Of a DNA stretch of 6,144 bases, positions 1 to 6,144 are shown one piece after another. The translations under genes and the position numbers were made by a program. Under the pieces are notes generated by a model. That model was not told the origin of the DNA. It was given only the letters and a program-made list of their open reading frames with translations, and ran no database searches. Source of the stretch: an uncultured Haemophilus sp. (GTDB lineage Bacteria > Pseudomonadota > Gammaproteobacteria > Enterobacterales > Pasteurellaceae); NCBI GenBank assembly GCA_902482195.1, contig CABSZQ010000086.1, forward strand, positions 1-6,144, written 5' to 3'. How positions within the stretch are numbered: position 1 is the stretch's first letter; each line of letters starts with the position of its first letter.

Positions 1-142
1 TGACCGCACTTTCAGGCTGAACCAAATGACGATAAGCCAATTTGATATTTCGTTCACCGGAAAGATATTGCGTCGGAAATTGCTCAAAAAAAGGCAATAA
101 CTCCGTAAGAGCAAATTGATGAAAATGAGGTTCTCTGATCAT
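1..142 (-). CDS. pldB: Lysophospholipase L2-like alpha/beta hydrolase, N-terminal part (probable pldB), cut by window edge
   Basis: The minus strand is open from an ATG at 142-140 to the left edge, giving 47 codons. The peptide begins MIREPHFHQF and continues through a stretch rich in Phe and Leu to YLSGERNIKLAYRHL. This looks like the N-terminus and first beta strands of a PldB-type alpha/beta hydrolase, which cleaves the acyl chain from lysophospholipids at the inner membrane. The catalytic Ser-Asp-His part lies outside the window, so the family cannot be confirmed from motifs. The assignment also rests on my recollection that pldB lies directly after asd in H. influenzae. A GGAA ribosome binding site sits 4-5 bases before the ATG. 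The gene starts 14 bases past the asd terminator hairpin, so it probably depends on readthrough from asd. A perfect uptake signal at 3-11 falls in the coding region and is read as Ser-Ala-Val. The gene being real is fairly sure; the product is moderately sure. Confidence 0.6.
   Translation of the reverse strand, partial: MIREPHFHQFALTELLPFFEQFPTQYLSGERNIKLAYRHLVQPESAV
3..11 (-). repeat. DNA uptake signal sequence (Hin-type USS), perfect core
   Basis: The minus strand reads AAAGTGCGGTCA here, containing the perfect 9-base core AAGTGCGGT used by Haemophilus for DNA uptake during transformation. It lies inside the pldB-like gene and encodes Glu-Ser-Ala-Val. The AT-rich part of the extended consensus lies outside the window. 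Confidence 0.9.
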
Positions 143-155
143 AATTTTCCAATGA

Positions 156-180
156 AAAGGGCGTAGTGAATACGCCCTTT
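156..180 (-). terminator. Hairpin after asd, likely rho-independent terminator or attenuator
   Basis: A perfect 10-bp inverted repeat (AAAGGGCGTA at 156-165, TACGCCCTTT at 171-180) has a 5-base loop. In the minus-strand transcript it begins 16 bases after the asd stop codon and its 3' arm runs into only four U residues followed by C. Termination is therefore plausible but may be incomplete. The pldB-like start codon is only 14 bases further on, so partial readthrough could set pldB expression. Confidence 0.75.
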
Positions 181-196
181 GCCGTGAAAATAAAAC

Positions 197-1312
197 TTAT
201 GCTACCAATTGTTTTAAGATACGGCGAACTGGCTCTGCAGCACCCCATAATAATTGGTCACCTACAGTGAATGCCGCTAAGTATTCTGGACCCATTGCCA
301 ATTTACGTAAACGACCAACTGGTACGCTTAATGTGCCTGTTACTTTAGCTGGGGTTAATTCACGTAATGTGGTTTCTTTGTCGTTTGGAATTACTTTCAC
401 CCATTCGTTGTGAGCCGCTAAAATTTGTTCAATTTCTTCTAACGGTAAGTCTTTTTTCAGTTTGATGGTGAACGCTTGGCTATGACAACGTAATGCACCG
501 ATACGTACGCATAAACCATCTACTGGAATTGGATTGTCGCTTAAACCTAAGATTTTGTTGGTTTCTGCATAGCCTTTCCATTCTTCTTTAGTTTGTCCTG
601 TTTCAGGAAGAAGTTTGTCAATCCAAGGGATTAAGCTGCCCCCTAATGCTGCACCGAAGTTATCCGTTGGGAAGCTATCAGAACGCATTTCTGCAGTCAC
701 TTTACGTTCAATATCTAAAATTGACGAAGCAGGGTCTTTTAATTCGCTTGAAACCGCTTGTTCTAATAAGCCCATTTGTGAAAGTAATTCACGCATATTT
801 TTTGCGCCTGCACCTGAAGCCGCTTGGTAAGTTGCGACAGATACCCATTCCACTAAATCTTTTTCAAATAAGCCACCGATAGCCATAAGCATTAAACTTA
901 CTGTACAGTTACCGCCCACGAAAGTTTTAATGCCTTTTTTCAAGCCTTCAGAAATCACGTGTTGGTTTACCGGATCAAGCACGATAATTGCATCATCTTT
1001 CATACGTAGCGCAGAAGCGGCATCAACCCAATAACCATCCCAACCTGTTGCTTTTAATTTTGGATAGACTTCATTGGTGTAGTCGCCACCTTGGCAGGTC
1101 ACGATAATGTCTAATTTTTTGAGTTCATCAATGTCGAATGCATTTTTAAGCTCACCTGCCTCTTTTCCTGCAAACACAGGGGCTTTCTGACCTGCTTGAG
1201 AAGTGGTGAAGAAAACTGGATTAATATTGGCAAAATCTTGCTCTTGCACCATACGATCCATTAATACGGAACCGACCATTCCGCGCCAACCGATAAAACC
1301 GACGTTTTTCAT
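197..1312 (-). CDS. asd: Aspartate-semialdehyde dehydrogenase
   Basis: Asd reduces L-aspartyl-4-phosphate to L-aspartate-4-semialdehyde with NADPH. It is the branch-point enzyme for lysine, diaminopimelate (needed for peptidoglycan), threonine and methionine, and acts in the cytoplasm as a dimer. The 371-residue product has the usual length for the Gram-negative enzyme. An N-terminal Rossmann nucleotide-binding motif ([12 protein letters not shown], residues 4-15) is present. The catalytic Cys136 is in GGNCTVS, with His277 as the acid/base residue. Substrate-binding Arg103, Glu243, Lys246 and Arg270 are all present at the positions known for H. influenzae Asd. The start is well supported by an AAGGAA ribosome binding site about 8 bases before the ATG. 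The gene follows the ngt terminator and so should have its own promoter in the 138-base gap. No truncation or oddity is seen. A single core like the Actinobacillus-type uptake signal lies inside it (see rejected items). Confidence 0.98.
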   Translation of the reverse strand: MKNVGFIGWRGMVGSVLMDRMVQEQDFANINPVFFTTSQAGQKAPVFAGKEAGELKNAFDIDELKKLDIIVTCQGGDYTNEVYPKLKATGWDGYWVDAASALRMKDDAIIVLDPVNQHVISEGLKKGIKTFVGGNCTVSLMLMAIGGLFEKDLVEWVSVATYQAASGAGAKNMRELLSQMGLLEQAVSSELKDPASSILDIERKVTAEMRSDSFPTDNFGAALGGSLIPWIDKLLPETGQTKEEWKGYAETNKILGLSDNPIPVDGLCVRIGALRCHSQAFTIKLKKDLPLEEIEQILAAHNEWVKVIPNDKETTLRELTPAKVTGTLSVPVGRLRKLAMGPEYLAAFTVGDQLLWGAAEPVRRILKQLVA

Positions 1313-1353
1313 GAGTTTTTCCTTATTTTATGTTGTGTTGAATGGGTCTATTA

Positions 1354-1380
1354 ATTACAGGCTTTATGCTACAAAATCAA
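1354..1380 (-). promoter_or_regulatory. Candidate asd promoter (weak evidence)
   Basis: In the gap between the ngt terminator and asd, the minus strand has TTGATT (1375-1380) and TGTAAT (1354-1359), resembling -35 and -10 boxes but with a 15-base spacer, shorter than ideal. The gap is AT-rich and other pairings are possible. A promoter is expected here because ngt ends in a strong terminator. The exact boxes are a guess. The leader is too short for a lysine riboswitch and no aptamer-like fold was recognised. Confidence 0.25.
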
Positions 1381-1420
1381 GCTTTTTTAGAAAAAATGAG
1401 GCTTTGTTTAATTTTTCTCA

Positions 1421-1445
1421 ATAAAAAATCCCCTTTCGGGGATTT
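1421..1445 (-). terminator. Rho-independent terminator of the rimO-ngt operon
   Basis: On the minus strand an 8-bp perfect stem (AAATCCCC / GGGGATTT, 1426-1445) with a GAAA tetraloop starts 5 bases after the ngt stop codon. It is followed by a run of six U residues, three of them shared with the 3' arm of the stem. This is a classic intrinsic terminator and marks the end of the operon before asd. Confidence 0.92.
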
Positions 1446-1450
1446 ATTGA

Positions 1451-3469
1451 TTATTTATCTGCTTTTTTCGTGGTTTTCTTTACCGTTTTTTTCGGCTCAG
1501 ATTTACCTTCAGATTTGACCGCACTTTTCTTTGTCGTGGTAGACTTTGTAGTCTTCTCTTTTGTCGTTGCGGATTTAGTTGCTTTTTTCTTTGGCTTTTC
1601 AGCTAAATTTGCCACTTTCCACTCCTCAAATTTTTCAAGTAACACTTTACCCATTGGGCTTGGATCACCTGTAAATAAAGTTTGTAAGCCGTTATTTTCA
1701 ATAATATGACGACGAAGTTCTAAACGTTCTTGATGGTTTTCTGCTAAACGAATTGCACGTTCAACATATTCATCTACCGTATTTGCAATTAACCATTCCG
1801 GTAAACCTAAACGTTTGAATAACCCCTCATCAATATGTTCATGGACTTCTGCACCGGTTTTACATATACCTACTAAACCTAATGTCACCATATCAATAAT
1901 GCCATTCGTATTCCCGAATGGGAATGGATTCACCATCATATCGCAGTTATGCAAAATACGAAGATATTGATCATAAGGTGCATGTGGATAAGCTGTCGCA
2001 TCATTGCCTAAATAAGATTTAATAAAACGCTCAACGTAAGGGTGTGTCACACCACTGGATTGACCTAAAGCAAAGTGGAAATGTACTTTAACATTCGCAC
2101 GATCACGAATAGCTTTTAATGCTGCCAAGAAATATGGGTTAAGCTTCATTGTAGTAGAAGCAATACCAATATTCACCACTTCAGGATTTTCACGTAAGCG
2201 ATATTCTACGTGTTGCGGTGCAAGCGCTGAAGGCACATAAGGTAAGGCATCTTTTGGTAAACGCAATAATTGCTCGCTGAAGCATTTTTCAGAACCAACA
2301 TAATCATCTTCTACGATCACATATTCAATAAAATCAGAATATGTCGTCGCTGGATGGCCTAAAGCAATCACTTGAACCGGTGCAAGACGCGTATTACTTG
2401 CAAAAATAGTGGTTAAATCCATCCCAATACTTGGCATATAAAGAACGGCTGCACCATTTTTTTCACAAATCTCTTTTAATTCATTCAATTTACTAAAAAT
2501 ATTATCGCCTTTTAATAAATGGAATTCATCAAACACCGCTTGGCCTGCTGCATCTACAGCTTCATTACCCACACCAATTAAATGAAAACGCTCACGTGCA
2601 GCAATCATTGAAGTGGAATGTGTACGATAAATTGAATGGGATGAATGGAAATGCTCCAATAATACGACCATGACAGGTTTGCCATTACGTTCACCTAATT
2701 TAGTGACATCGCGATCCGTCCATCCACCTTGCAATAAATGACGACGAATAACTTGGTTTAATGCTTTTTTCACCCAGTGTTTATTTTCAGCAATATCGTA
2801 GCTGCAATGCATATACACATCATGTGAAATTGCACTCGGCACATTATTTAAGTTTTTAATCGTCGCTAATTTTTCAGGGAACCATTGTAAAAGCGTACCA
2901 CGTTTAGAGAACGCTTGATCAGTACCGATAAAACGGGGTGATTGCAATGCAAAACAAAGGGATGCACATAATTCAGGGTCTAAATTCCATAAAGCATCAA
3001 GATTAACATTCACATTAGATTCTGGCAGATAGAAAATACAGAATTTAATTAATGATGATCTCGCATTATCTAAATGAAAATCGGATAAATTAGTCTTATC
3101 TGGATTGCGGTTATAAGTTTGCAACACATGATCAGCATTCACAAAAGGTGATGATGCAAAAATCATATTAATCCAACGTTGTAAGGTAAAGAAACGTTGT
3201 GCCCCGCCTTCAGAAATATCTAATTTAGGATCAGAAAATAGCTCGCTCATTGCTACCGCTACACGGGTACAAAAATGCTTAATTTTATCTTGTACTAATT
3301 CATCATTTAATTGGCTAGGATAATCAATTTCAATGCCTTCAACGCCACCAAAATTAGTATCAATTTTGCTTAAAATATCGAGCAATTCTACGCAAGCTGC
3401 TTCATAATTTTTTGCCGCAACTTCTTGTTCAAAACGGATAACACTTGGTTGTTTTTGTGTTTCTGCCAT
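1451..3469 (-). CDS. ngt: HMW1C-type cytoplasmic UDP-glucose:asparagine N-glycosyltransferase (GT41) with extra lysine-rich C-terminal tail
   Basis: NGT moves glucose from UDP-glucose onto Asn in Asn-X-Ser/Thr sites of proteins in the cytoplasm; known targets are adhesins and autotransporters. The 672-residue product has the helical N-terminal domain (about 1-250) and then a GT-B fold (about 250-620). Stretches such as IYRTHSTSMIAARE, SIGMDLTTIFASNTRLAP and NPFPFGNTNGIIDMVTLG match A. pleuropneumoniae NGT as I recall it. His278, Lys442, Gln470, His496, Asn522 and Asp526 correspond to that enzyme's 277, 441, 469, 495, 521 and 525, which bind or act on UDP-sugar, so the enzyme should be active. 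The family usually ends near residue 620; here about 50 extra residues follow (separate entry). The ATG has an AAGGAA site about 8 bases upstream. It lies 39 bases after rimO with no terminator between, so the two are likely co-transcribed. No adhesin gene or second glucosyltransferase is adjacent. Confidence 0.96.
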   Translation of the reverse strand: MAETQKQPSVIRFEQEVAAKNYEAACVELLDILSKIDTNFGGVEGIEIDYPSQLNDELVQDKIKHFCTRVAVAMSELFSDPKLDISEGGAQRFFTLQRWINMIFASSPFVNADHVLQTYNRNPDKTNLSDFHLDNARSSLIKFCIFYLPESNVNVNLDALWNLDPELCASLCFALQSPRFIGTDQAFSKRGTLLQWFPEKLATIKNLNNVPSAISHDVYMHCSYDIAENKHWVKKALNQVIRRHLLQGGWTDRDVTKLGERNGKPVMVVLLEHFHSSHSIYRTHSTSMIAARERFHLIGVGNEAVDAAGQAVFDEFHLLKGDNIFSKLNELKEICEKNGAAVLYMPSIGMDLTTIFASNTRLAPVQVIALGHPATTYSDFIEYVIVEDDYVGSEKCFSEQLLRLPKDALPYVPSALAPQHVEYRLRENPEVVNIGIASTTMKLNPYFLAALKAIRDRANVKVHFHFALGQSSGVTHPYVERFIKSYLGNDATAYPHAPYDQYLRILHNCDMMVNPFPFGNTNGIIDMVTLGLVGICKTGAEVHEHIDEGLFKRLGLPEWLIANTVDEYVERAIRLAENHQERLELRRHIIENNGLQTLFTGDPSPMGKVLLEKFEEWKVANLAEKPKKKATKSATTKEKTTKSTTTKKSAVKSEGKSEPKKTVKKTTKKADK
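1454..1594 (-). other. Lysine/threonine-rich low-complexity tail of NGT (residues 626-672)
   Basis: The last 47 residues contain 18 Lys, 11 Thr, 5 Ser and 4 Ala, with only 3 Glu and 1 Asp, so the tail is strongly basic and almost surely disordered. Short repeats such as TTK, TKS and KKT recur. It has no Asn and so no site the enzyme could glucosylate. Codons for Lys, Thr and Ser are mixed (AAA/AAG; ACT/ACC/ACA/ACG), which argues against a recent run of identical triplets. A 7-base A run on the coding strand (1486-1492) is the longest homopolymer and a possible slippage point. Similar basic tails occur in AlgP-like and histone-H1-like bacterial proteins, where they bind nucleic acid. A role here in binding RNA, ribosomes or acidic surfaces is inference only. 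Confidence 0.85.
1518..1526 (-). repeat. DNA uptake signal sequence (Hin-type USS) inside the NGT tail
   Basis: A perfect AAGTGCGGT core, preceded by A, sits on the minus (coding) strand. It is read as Lys-Ser-Ala-Val-Lys (residues 648-652), the only break from Lys/Thr-type sequence in the middle of the tail. The 3' flank (CAAATCT) partly fits the AT-rich extension of the consensus. Confidence 0.93.
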
Positions 3470-3508
3470 TTTTTAATTCCTTCGGTAAAAAATAAATAAG
3501 ATTAATAA

Positions 3509-4846
3509 TTAACAGGTTCCCCACAGATCGTATTCATCTGAATGAGTAATGGTTACTTTAATAAATTCGCCCACTTTCACAGGCGTGCCACTTAGATTTT
3601 CAATATAAACTAAGCCATCAACTTCGGGTGCATCGGCTTTTGTACGGCCGATAATACCTTCGTTATCAATTTCATCCACGATTACATCAAGCGTTTGGCC
3701 AATTTTTTGTTTTAATCGTTCAGCCGAAATTTCTTGTTGTAACTGCATAAAGCGGTGGAAACGTTCTTCTTTTACATCTTCAGGTACTTGGTCGGCCATT
3801 TCGGTTGCTGGTGCGCCTTCTACTGGGCTAAATTTGAAACAGCCCACGCGATCAAGTTGTGCTTCTTTTAAGAAATCCAATAACATTTGGAAGTCTTCTT
3901 CTGTTTCACCCGGGAAACCTACGATAAAAGTTGAACGCAAAGTTAAATCTGGACAAATCTCACGCCATTGCTTGATACGCTCTAAAGTGCGGTCAATTTT
4001 TCCTGGTCTTTTCATTGCTTTTAAAATTTTCGGACTCGCATGTTGTAATGGAATATCCAAATAAGGCAACAATAAACCTTCCGCCATTAATGGAATTAAA
4101 TCATCCACATGAGGATAAGGATAAACGTAATGTAAACGTACCCAAATACCTAATTTACCAAGCTGTTTGCACAAGGTCATTAAGTCATTTTTAATTGGCA
4201 TACCATTCCAGAAGGCCGTTTTCACGCCACCTTCTTTGCGTTGTGTATCCATCGCATAAGCAGAAGTATCTTGTGAAACAACCAATAACTCTTTCACACC
4301 CGCATCAGCAAGACGTTTTGCTTCATCCAATACTTGCGTGATAGAGCGGCTTTCTAAATCCCCACGTAATGAAGGGATTATACAGAATGTACAACGATGA
4401 TCACAGCCTTCTGAGATTTTCAAATAAGCATAGTGTTTTGGTGTTAATTTCACCCCTTGTTTTGGTACAAGGCTGGTGTATGGATTATGCTCTGGTTTTG
4501 GTACATATTTATGTACTTGTGCCATGACTGTTTCATAACTGTGCGGACCGCTCACTTCCAATACTTTCGGGTGAACTTGGCGAATTTGATCTTCTTTCGC
4601 CCCTAAACAGCCGGTCACAATCACGCGTCCATTTTCTTCCAACGCCTCTCCAATGGCTTCTAGGGATTCCTGCACGGCACTATCAATAAAACCGCAAGTA
4701 TTCACAATGACCAAGTCTACATTTTCATAACTTGGCACAATGTTATATCCGTCAGTACGTAATTCAGTCAGAATACGTTCGGAATCCACTAAATTTTTAG
4801 GGCAACCTAAACTTACAAAGCCAATATTCGGCGTTGATTTTTGCAT
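3509..4846 (-). CDS. rimO: Ribosomal protein S12 methylthiotransferase RimO
   Basis: RimO is a radical-SAM enzyme with two 4Fe-4S clusters that adds a methylthio group to the conserved aspartate (Asp88/89) of ribosomal protein S12. With the start chosen here it has 445 residues, close to the 441 of E. coli RimO. The N-terminal UPF0004 domain has its three cluster cysteines (15, 51, 80; contexts LGCPKN, VNTCGF, TGCLGA). The radical-SAM motif CDHRCTFC (Cys148, 152, 155) follows, and a C-terminal TRAM domain ends in DEYDLWGTC. An upstream ATG at 4870 in the same frame would add eight residues (MMIAENKF). I prefer the ATG at 4846 because RimO proteins usually begin just before the [11 protein letters not shown] block and a GAG-containing site lies 9 bases ahead. 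It is the first gene of the rimO-ngt operon and is divergent from the MgtC-like gene. A perfect uptake signal lies within it. Confidence 0.97.
   Translation of the reverse strand: MQKSTPNIGFVSLGCPKNLVDSERILTELRTDGYNIVPSYENVDLVIVNTCGFIDSAVQESLEAIGEALEENGRVIVTGCLGAKEDQIRQVHPKVLEVSGPHSYETVMAQVHKYVPKPEHNPYTSLVPKQGVKLTPKHYAYLKISEGCDHRCTFCIIPSLRGDLESRSITQVLDEAKRLADAGVKELLVVSQDTSAYAMDTQRKEGGVKTAFWNGMPIKNDLMTLCKQLGKLGIWVRLHYVYPYPHVDDLIPLMAEGLLLPYLDIPLQHASPKILKAMKRPGKIDRTLERIKQWREICPDLTLRSTFIVGFPGETEEDFQMLLDFLKEAQLDRVGCFKFSPVEGAPATEMADQVPEDVKEERFHRFMQLQQEISAERLKQKIGQTLDVIVDEIDNEGIIGRTKADAPEVDGLVYIENLSGTPVKVGEFIKVTITHSDEYDLWGTC
3985..3993 (+). repeat. DNA uptake signal sequence (Hin-type USS) inside rimO
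   Basis: The plus strand reads AAAGTGCGGTCAATTTTT, a perfect core followed by the full AT-rich extension of the Haemophilus consensus. It is antisense to rimO and is read there through Asp-Arg-Thr-Leu. It is the best match to the extended consensus among the three copies. Confidence 0.95.
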
Positions 4847-4885
4847 AAATTTATTCTCAGCTATCATCATCTTTCAAAACTTTAG

Positions 4886-4891
4886 ATTTTA
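4886..4891 (-). promoter_or_regulatory. Candidate -10 box for the rimO-ngt operon
   Basis: The minus strand reads TAAAAT (one mismatch to TATAAT) at 4891-4886. No convincing -35 box is seen 16-18 bases upstream. If it is real, transcription would start near 4879, leaving only about 9 bases before the ATG at 4870 but about 33 before the ATG at 4846, which fits the shorter RimO start. Confidence 0.3.
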
Positions 4892-4967
4892 CTCAATTTC
4901 AAGCAGAAAGGCGATAAATTAAAGGTAAATTGATTGTAAATTTGCCCATTAAAGTCCTTTTTTCAGG

Positions 4968-4973
4968 TAGAAT
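4968..4973 (+). promoter_or_regulatory. Candidate -10 box for the MgtC-like gene
   Basis: TAGAAT on the plus strand differs from TATAAT at one base. A possible -35 (TTGCCC, 4942-4947) is 20 bases away, longer than ideal. A start near 4980 would give a T-rich leader of roughly 31 bases that contains no purine-rich ribosome binding site. Confidence 0.35.
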
Positions 4974-5011
4974 AACGCCCGTTTTTTTATTTACTTATAT
5001 TCATTATTAAC

Positions 5012-5728
5012 ATGGAAAATTCTTCTCTTTTTTCGACCGCTCTTGAACAGACGGCTTATTTACTTATCCTAGGGAAAATGCTACTCGCACTTGTACTTGG
5101 CGGGATTATTGGCTTAGAGCGTGAACTTAAACACAAACCGGTTGGGGTCAAAACCTGCGCCATTATTGCGGTGACAACTTGTGTACTGACGATTGTATCC
5201 ATTCAAGCCGCAGAACATTATGCGCAAGTTTCAGATAATATCCGAACTGACCCTATGCGACTTGCCGCACAAGTAATCAGTGGCATCGGTTTCTTAGGTG
5301 CAGGGGTAATTTTACACAAGAAAAATGATGCTATTTCAGGTTTAACCACTGCTGCCATTATTTGGGCAGCAGCGGCTATTGGTGTAGCAACAGGTGCTGG
5401 TTTTATTTTTGATGCGATTATTGCCACTTTAATGATTTTAATCGCTATCCGTATCAGCCCGATTGTGCAACGTTATGTTCGTCGTAAAACCTATAAAAAG
5501 CGTACTCGCTTGGCTATTCAACTAAGTTCTGCGAATGGCATCAGTAAAGTGACGGATTTATTACTGAAACATGATTACCGCATTGAAAATATCTCAGTCA
5601 AAGACCAAGCAAGTGGCGAAGTTCGCTTGCAAGTGCGATGCTACAACATTGATAATGAAATGCTAAAAGATGTCTATACGCTATTAAAAACAGAAGATGA
5701 AGTACTGAGTGTGGATGTAGAAAATTAA
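5012..5728 (+). CDS. MgtC/SapB family inner-membrane protein
   Basis: The 238-residue product has the MgtC/SapB/YhiD architecture. There are about five hydrophobic segments in the first 150 residues (roughly 16-35, 48-66, 86-101, 109-127, 129-148), followed by a soluble domain of about 70 residues with an ACT-like pattern. Family signatures are clear: GGIIGLERELKHKPVGVKT (30-48), AAQVISGIGFLGAGVIL (85-101) and GLTTAAIIWAAAAIGVATG (110-128). MgtC of Salmonella helps survival in low magnesium and in macrophages and acts on the F1Fo ATP synthase. For most chromosomal relatives the role is unknown, so no symbol is given. The ATG at 5012 has no recognisable Shine-Dalgarno sequence. An in-frame ATG at 5078 has GGGA before it, but it would remove the first half of the first membrane segment, so the longer form is preferred. 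mutS follows 84 bases downstream on the same strand. Confidence 0.88.
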   Translation: MENSSLFSTALEQTAYLLILGKMLLALVLGGIIGLERELKHKPVGVKTCAIIAVTTCVLTIVSIQAAEHYAQVSDNIRTDPMRLAAQVISGIGFLGAGVILHKKNDAISGLTTAAIIWAAAAIGVATGAGFIFDAIIATLMILIAIRISPIVQRYVRRKTYKKRTRLAIQLSSANGISKVTDLLLKHDYRIENISVKDQASGEVRLQVRCYNIDNEMLKDVYTLLKTEDEVLSVDVEN

Positions 5729-5767
5729 AATCAGCTTAAAATAACACATTACTTCTATCGTAAAACC

Positions 5768-5773
5768 TATACT
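5768..5773 (+). promoter_or_regulatory. Candidate -10 box for mutS
   Basis: TATACT (one mismatch to TATAAT) lies about 40 bases before the mutS ATG in the 84-base gap after the MgtC-like gene. The -35 region is poor. No terminator hairpin was found in this gap, so mutS may also be reached by readthrough. Confidence 0.35.
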
Positions 5774-5812
5774 TGCTAGACAAAAAGTTAAACACTTAAA
5801 CTGGATAACGTC

Positions 5813-6144
5813 ATGAATTTACAAGATAATTTCGAGCAGCATACGCCGATGATGCAGCAATATCTCAAGTTAAAAGCAGAAAATCCTGATATTTTGTTAT
5901 TTTATCGAATGGGGGATTTTTATGAGCTTTTTTATGATGATGCAAAAAAAGCGGCAGCGTTGTTAGATATTTCTTTAACTAAACGTGGGCAATCAGCAGG
6001 TAATCCCATTCCCATGGCGGGTGTGCCTTATCATGCGGTAGAAGGCTATTTAGCAAAATTAGTGCAATTAGGTGAACCTGTAGCCATTTGTGAGCAAGTA
6101 GGTGATCCCGCCACGTCAAAAGGGCCGGTTGAACGCAAAATTGT
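5813..6144 (+). CDS. mutS: DNA mismatch repair protein MutS, N-terminal part, cut by window edge
   Basis: MutS recognises base mismatches and small loops and starts methyl-directed repair with MutL and MutH. The 110 codons in the window cover most of mismatch-binding domain I. The peptide begins [20 protein letters not shown] and contains [21 protein letters not shown], in which Phe36 and Glu38 are the residues that stack on and contact the mismatched base, at the same numbers as in E. coli MutS. Further conserved blocks are [21 protein letters not shown] and the [13 protein letters not shown] stretch. A GGA site lies 7 bases before the ATG. The connector, core, clamp and ATPase domains lie beyond the right edge. 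Confidence 0.97.
   Translation, partial: MNLQDNFEQHTPMMQQYLKLKAENPDILLFYRMGDFYELFYDDAKKAAALLDISLTKRGQSAGNPIPMAGVPYHAVEGYLAKLVQLGEPVAICEQVGDPATSKGPVERKI

Noticed and set aside
753..761. ACAAGCGGT on the minus strand, the core of the Actinobacillus pleuropneumoniae-type uptake signal
   Set aside because: Only one copy is present, it lies in asd coding sequence (Glu-Gln-Ala-Val), and its 3' flank lacks the expected AT-rich extension. The three perfect Hin-type signals set the genome's type, so this is probably chance.
1313..1420. Possible lysine riboswitch or leader peptide ahead of asd
   Set aside because: The gap is too short for the lysine aptamer once the ngt terminator is excluded, and no lysine-rich leader reading frame or aptamer-like helices were seen.
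1203..1424. Plus-strand open frames across asd, ngt and rimO (for example 615-830, 1203-1424, 1470-1709, 3834-4064) and a minus-strand frame at 5218-5427
   Set aside because: They lie opposite genes with clear family matches, have no ribosome binding sites or recognisable domains, and mirror the codon pattern of the real genes.
1486..1492. Seven-base T run (A run in the ngt coding strand) as a phase-variation switch
   Set aside because: Seven bases is short for a Haemophilus contingency locus, and it lies near the end of the tail where a frameshift would change only the last residues and leave the catalytic core intact.
3470..3508. Promoter or terminator between rimO and ngt
   Set aside because: The 39 bases hold the ngt ribosome binding site and AT-rich sequence, with no stem-loop and no convincing pair of promoter boxes.
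4871..5011. A Salmonella mgtC-like regulated leader (short ORFs, alternative hairpins) ahead of the MgtC-family gene
   Set aside because: The likely leader is only about 30 bases, has no short reading frame with a start codon and no stem-loops, so such control is not supported.
5036..5044. ACCGCTCTT, one mismatch from a Hin-type uptake signal; a similar one-mismatch copy is at 5631-5639
   Set aside because: Single-mismatch 9-mers are expected by chance at this density and are taken up poorly, so they are not listed as uptake signals.

Overview
The window looks like chromosomal DNA from the family Pasteurellaceae, most likely the Haemophilus/Aggregatibacter group. Three perfect copies of the 9-base DNA uptake signal AAGTGCGGT (Haemophilus influenzae type) are present. 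The Asd protein keeps every catalytic residue at the position known for the H. influenzae enzyme (Cys136, His277, Arg103, Arg270, Glu243, Lys246). The DNA is AT-rich. A species near Haemophilus parainfluenzae would fit, but this is an inference and the sequence alone does not settle it.

Layout, left to right. Bases 1-142 hold the start of a minus-strand gene that resembles pldB (lysophospholipase L2) and runs off the left edge. A strong hairpin at 156-180 separates it from asd (197-1312, minus). A 138-base gap holds a terminator hairpin (1426-1445) and probably the asd promoter. Next come two minus-strand genes with only 39 bases between them: rimO (upstream, about 3509-4846) and an HMW1C-type cytoplasmic N-glycosyltransferase, ngt (1451-3469). 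They almost certainly form one operon that ends at the 1426-1445 hairpin. The 141-base gap after rimO carries divergent promoters. On the plus strand are an MgtC/SapB-family membrane protein gene (5012-5728) and the start of mutS (5813 to the right edge).

How the genes relate. RimO modifies ribosomal protein S12, and NGT glucosylates Asn-X-Ser/Thr sites in the cytoplasm. A rimO-ngt operon has been described in Actinobacillus pleuropneumoniae, where a third gene, agt, extends the glucose. Here no agt-like gene follows; the operon ends and asd comes next. No HMW-type adhesin is present, so this is a stand-alone (orphan) glycosyltransferase locus whose substrates lie elsewhere. asd (aspartate family amino acids, diaminopimelate), pldB and mutS are housekeeping genes.

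The most unusual item is the C-terminus of NGT. The GT41 core ends near residue 620, and a lysine-rich, low-complexity tail of about 47 residues (18 Lys, 11 Thr) follows. It resembles the basic tails of histone-H1-like bacterial proteins, and a perfect uptake signal lies inside its coding sequence. Nothing in the window points to a wholly new multi-gene system.
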